Shown: piece after piece, positions 62,601-64,000 of the stretch
Layout of the letters: each line of letters starts with the position of its first letter
How positions within the stretch are numbered: the first letter of the stretch is position 1
Origin: Tubiluchus corallicola
Lineage: Eukaryota; Priapulida; Priapulimorpha; Priapulimorphida; Tubiluchidae
Assembly (NCBI GenBank): GCA_030141605.1
Contig: JAQGDQ010000517.1
Span: 1 to 64,000, forward strand
Direction of reading: 5' to 3'
DNA length: 64,000 bases
Position numbers and translations under genes: made by a program
Notes under the pieces: generated by a model
The model's input: the letters and a program-made list of their open reading frames with translations, nothing else
What the model was told of the DNA's origin: nothing
Databases searched by the model: none

Positions 62601-64000
62601 GCTTTTAGTACGTAATCGCACTTTGGTGAACTTTGGTGTTCTTTGTTATAGGAAAAGTTAGAGTGATAAGTCACAAGGCCCAGAAAACTACACAGAAACA
62701 TTAGTTTTTCAGACTGCCATAATTGTGTAAAGTTTTTGCAACAAGAAAAACAATTAATAACCATTAACATTGCAGTAAATTCTTTCGTATTTTGAATACA
62801 TTTCCTACTTATTCTATACATCTACAGATATAATCAAATTATAGTGTGTTTCCCTGATGTTGGCATGTGGCTACTTTTTTGTACCATCCATTTATTCGCC
62901 ATTTATATAATTCATGCTTTGGTTCTTCTATTCCATCTGTTGTTTACCACAAAATGCAAGCTTGACTGTGTTAGTTTCTTTCCTCTTCACAACATCCAGG
63001 TTCGCGATTTTACTCAAACGCAGCGCAATCCTGGAACAAGAAAGTTAATCATCATCAGTTGCAGGCGGTTTCATAAAAAAATTAGCAGATAAGAAAAAAA
63101 GCTAAATAACCTTGTGACAAACTAACTAAGTTGTATGCACTTGATGGGCCCATGACTATAACTCATCTTTTATACAACGTAAATTTTTTGACACCTTTGC
63201 TTGCTGATTTCTATGACAAAATCGAAACAAATTAAAATGCTAATTATTGTTAAACTTTAATTCAACTGGAGCAGAGTCGCTGCCTCCCCTGATGACGTCA
63301 ATGGATATAATCATTAAAATACGCCGGGAGTCGTTAAAATGATTTAGCAGCCTCTCACTCGATTAAGGAACTGAGTATATTTAATTACAGGGGCAGGTTT
63401 ATACGCGATAAGCGTAATTAGTTTTAAGAGCGCTCGTCTTAAAATAACAGGAATTAGCGTGTGATTTTTACAGAGAATTTTAACTCATTATTTCACTATA
63501 CTGTATAAAAGATGCCATTTGCAGTGAGTTAAGGCACTATAAATGCAGCACTATAATTGTTTATCTCGGCGAAAAATTGCTTAAACTTAAATAGGCTCTA
63601 AACTTGCAGTTGGCTGTAAAAAAATTTTAGGTGCTGCAAGGCACTACTATTTATTTTATGCATAATAAGTACAGAAAATTTATTAGCAATTTTATCTAAT
63701 GTGACTCATTGTTACGTGTATAATGTCTAATCCAAAATCTTCGACCAGAATTTTATTCTACGTGAAAAGTGTAAACGATTTTCAATTTACATGTTTGTTT
63801 TGGAGCCGCTTGTTCATATTTATAAAACTGCATTGTTTCGTTATTCTTACCTGGTCAGTAATTCAAATAAGCCATGGAGTTTATACTACAAACGCTTATC
63901 ATTCGTCCATCACATTAAGCTTCTCGAGAGTCTGACTTTAACTTAAGCAGCAGCAAAATTGTTACGGCTAGAAGTTTTACAAGTTTTCTGCAGAGTTATC

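Larger units (their letters stand above)
49414..64000 (+). other. DUSP10: DUSP10 downstream intron (open at right edge) with AP-1-type sites
   Basis: Starts with a GTAAGT donor at 49414, phase 1. I searched by eye for the catalytic-loop exon and found none, so the intron appears at least 14.6 kb long. TGA(C/G)TCA sites start at 50807, 53137, 55720, 55966, 56115, 56132, 57498, 59188, 60174, 61715 and 63702; a CRE (TGACGTCA) lies near 63294. Two stretches (56090-56600 and 63270-63400) are rich in recognisable motifs and are the best enhancer candidates. SINE-like elements lie at 56905-56985 and 57540-57665. Confidence 0.55.

Noticed and set aside
62468-62821. 117-codon minus-strand open frame
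   Set aside because: No recognisable motif, no paralogue in the window and no clear splice or promoter context; it is within chance length for so much sequence.

Overview
This is AT-rich eukaryotic DNA from an invertebrate animal: spliced genes with GT-AG introns, many microsatellites, decayed non-LTR retrotransposons and tRNA-like SINE heads. The animal group cannot be fixed from the sequence alone. An ascidian-like tunicate or another marine invertebrate would fit, but this is a weak inference. There are no prokaryotic genes, CRISPR arrays or operons.

The left half (1-29700) holds three copies of one gene family, reconstructed here exon by exon. Copy C (minus strand, 3517 down to at least 737) is partial. 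Copy A (plus strand, 5990-14868) has 10 coding exons. Copy B (plus strand, 19948-29661) has 11 coding exons. A and B each encode 466 aa with a signal peptide, a cysteine-rich WSC-like (putative carbohydrate-binding) domain, a linker, and a beta-rich C-terminal half whose pattern resembles aerolysin/ETX-MTX2 beta-pore-forming proteins. C and A are close relatives in head-to-head inverted orientation; B is more diverged. From the WSC domain to exon 10 most exon lengths are identical between copies, while the N-terminal linker and the C-terminal tail differ. A WSC plus aerolysin-like secreted protein is the best candidate here for an undescribed system, perhaps in glycan recognition, defence or mucosal biology.

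The right half (about 38190-64000) holds the 5' part of a MAP-kinase phosphatase gene, the DUSP10/MKP5 orthologue. It has a CRE/E-box/TATA promoter with a probable 5' UTR exon, a rhodanese-like exon ending at 39903, and an exon starting the dual-specificity phosphatase domain (49051-49413). The exon with the catalytic Cys signature was not found and probably lies beyond 64000. The surrounding DNA carries many TGA(C/G)TCA (AP-1-type) sites, about 19 by eye between 41 and 64 kb, which suggests JNK-AP-1 feedback regulation.

The rest is intergenic or intronic sequence holding retroelement fragments (about 1440-2745, 4270-4640, 25570-26330), a MADF-like coding remnant (13323-13538), hairpin-forming inverted repeats (11532-11591, 19135-19271), a roughly 665-bp (TAC)n tract (17148-17814), other microsatellites, degenerate 4-bp repeat tracts and short dispersed repeats. 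All splice models are made by eye from frame, phase and comparison between copies; no transcript or database evidence was available.
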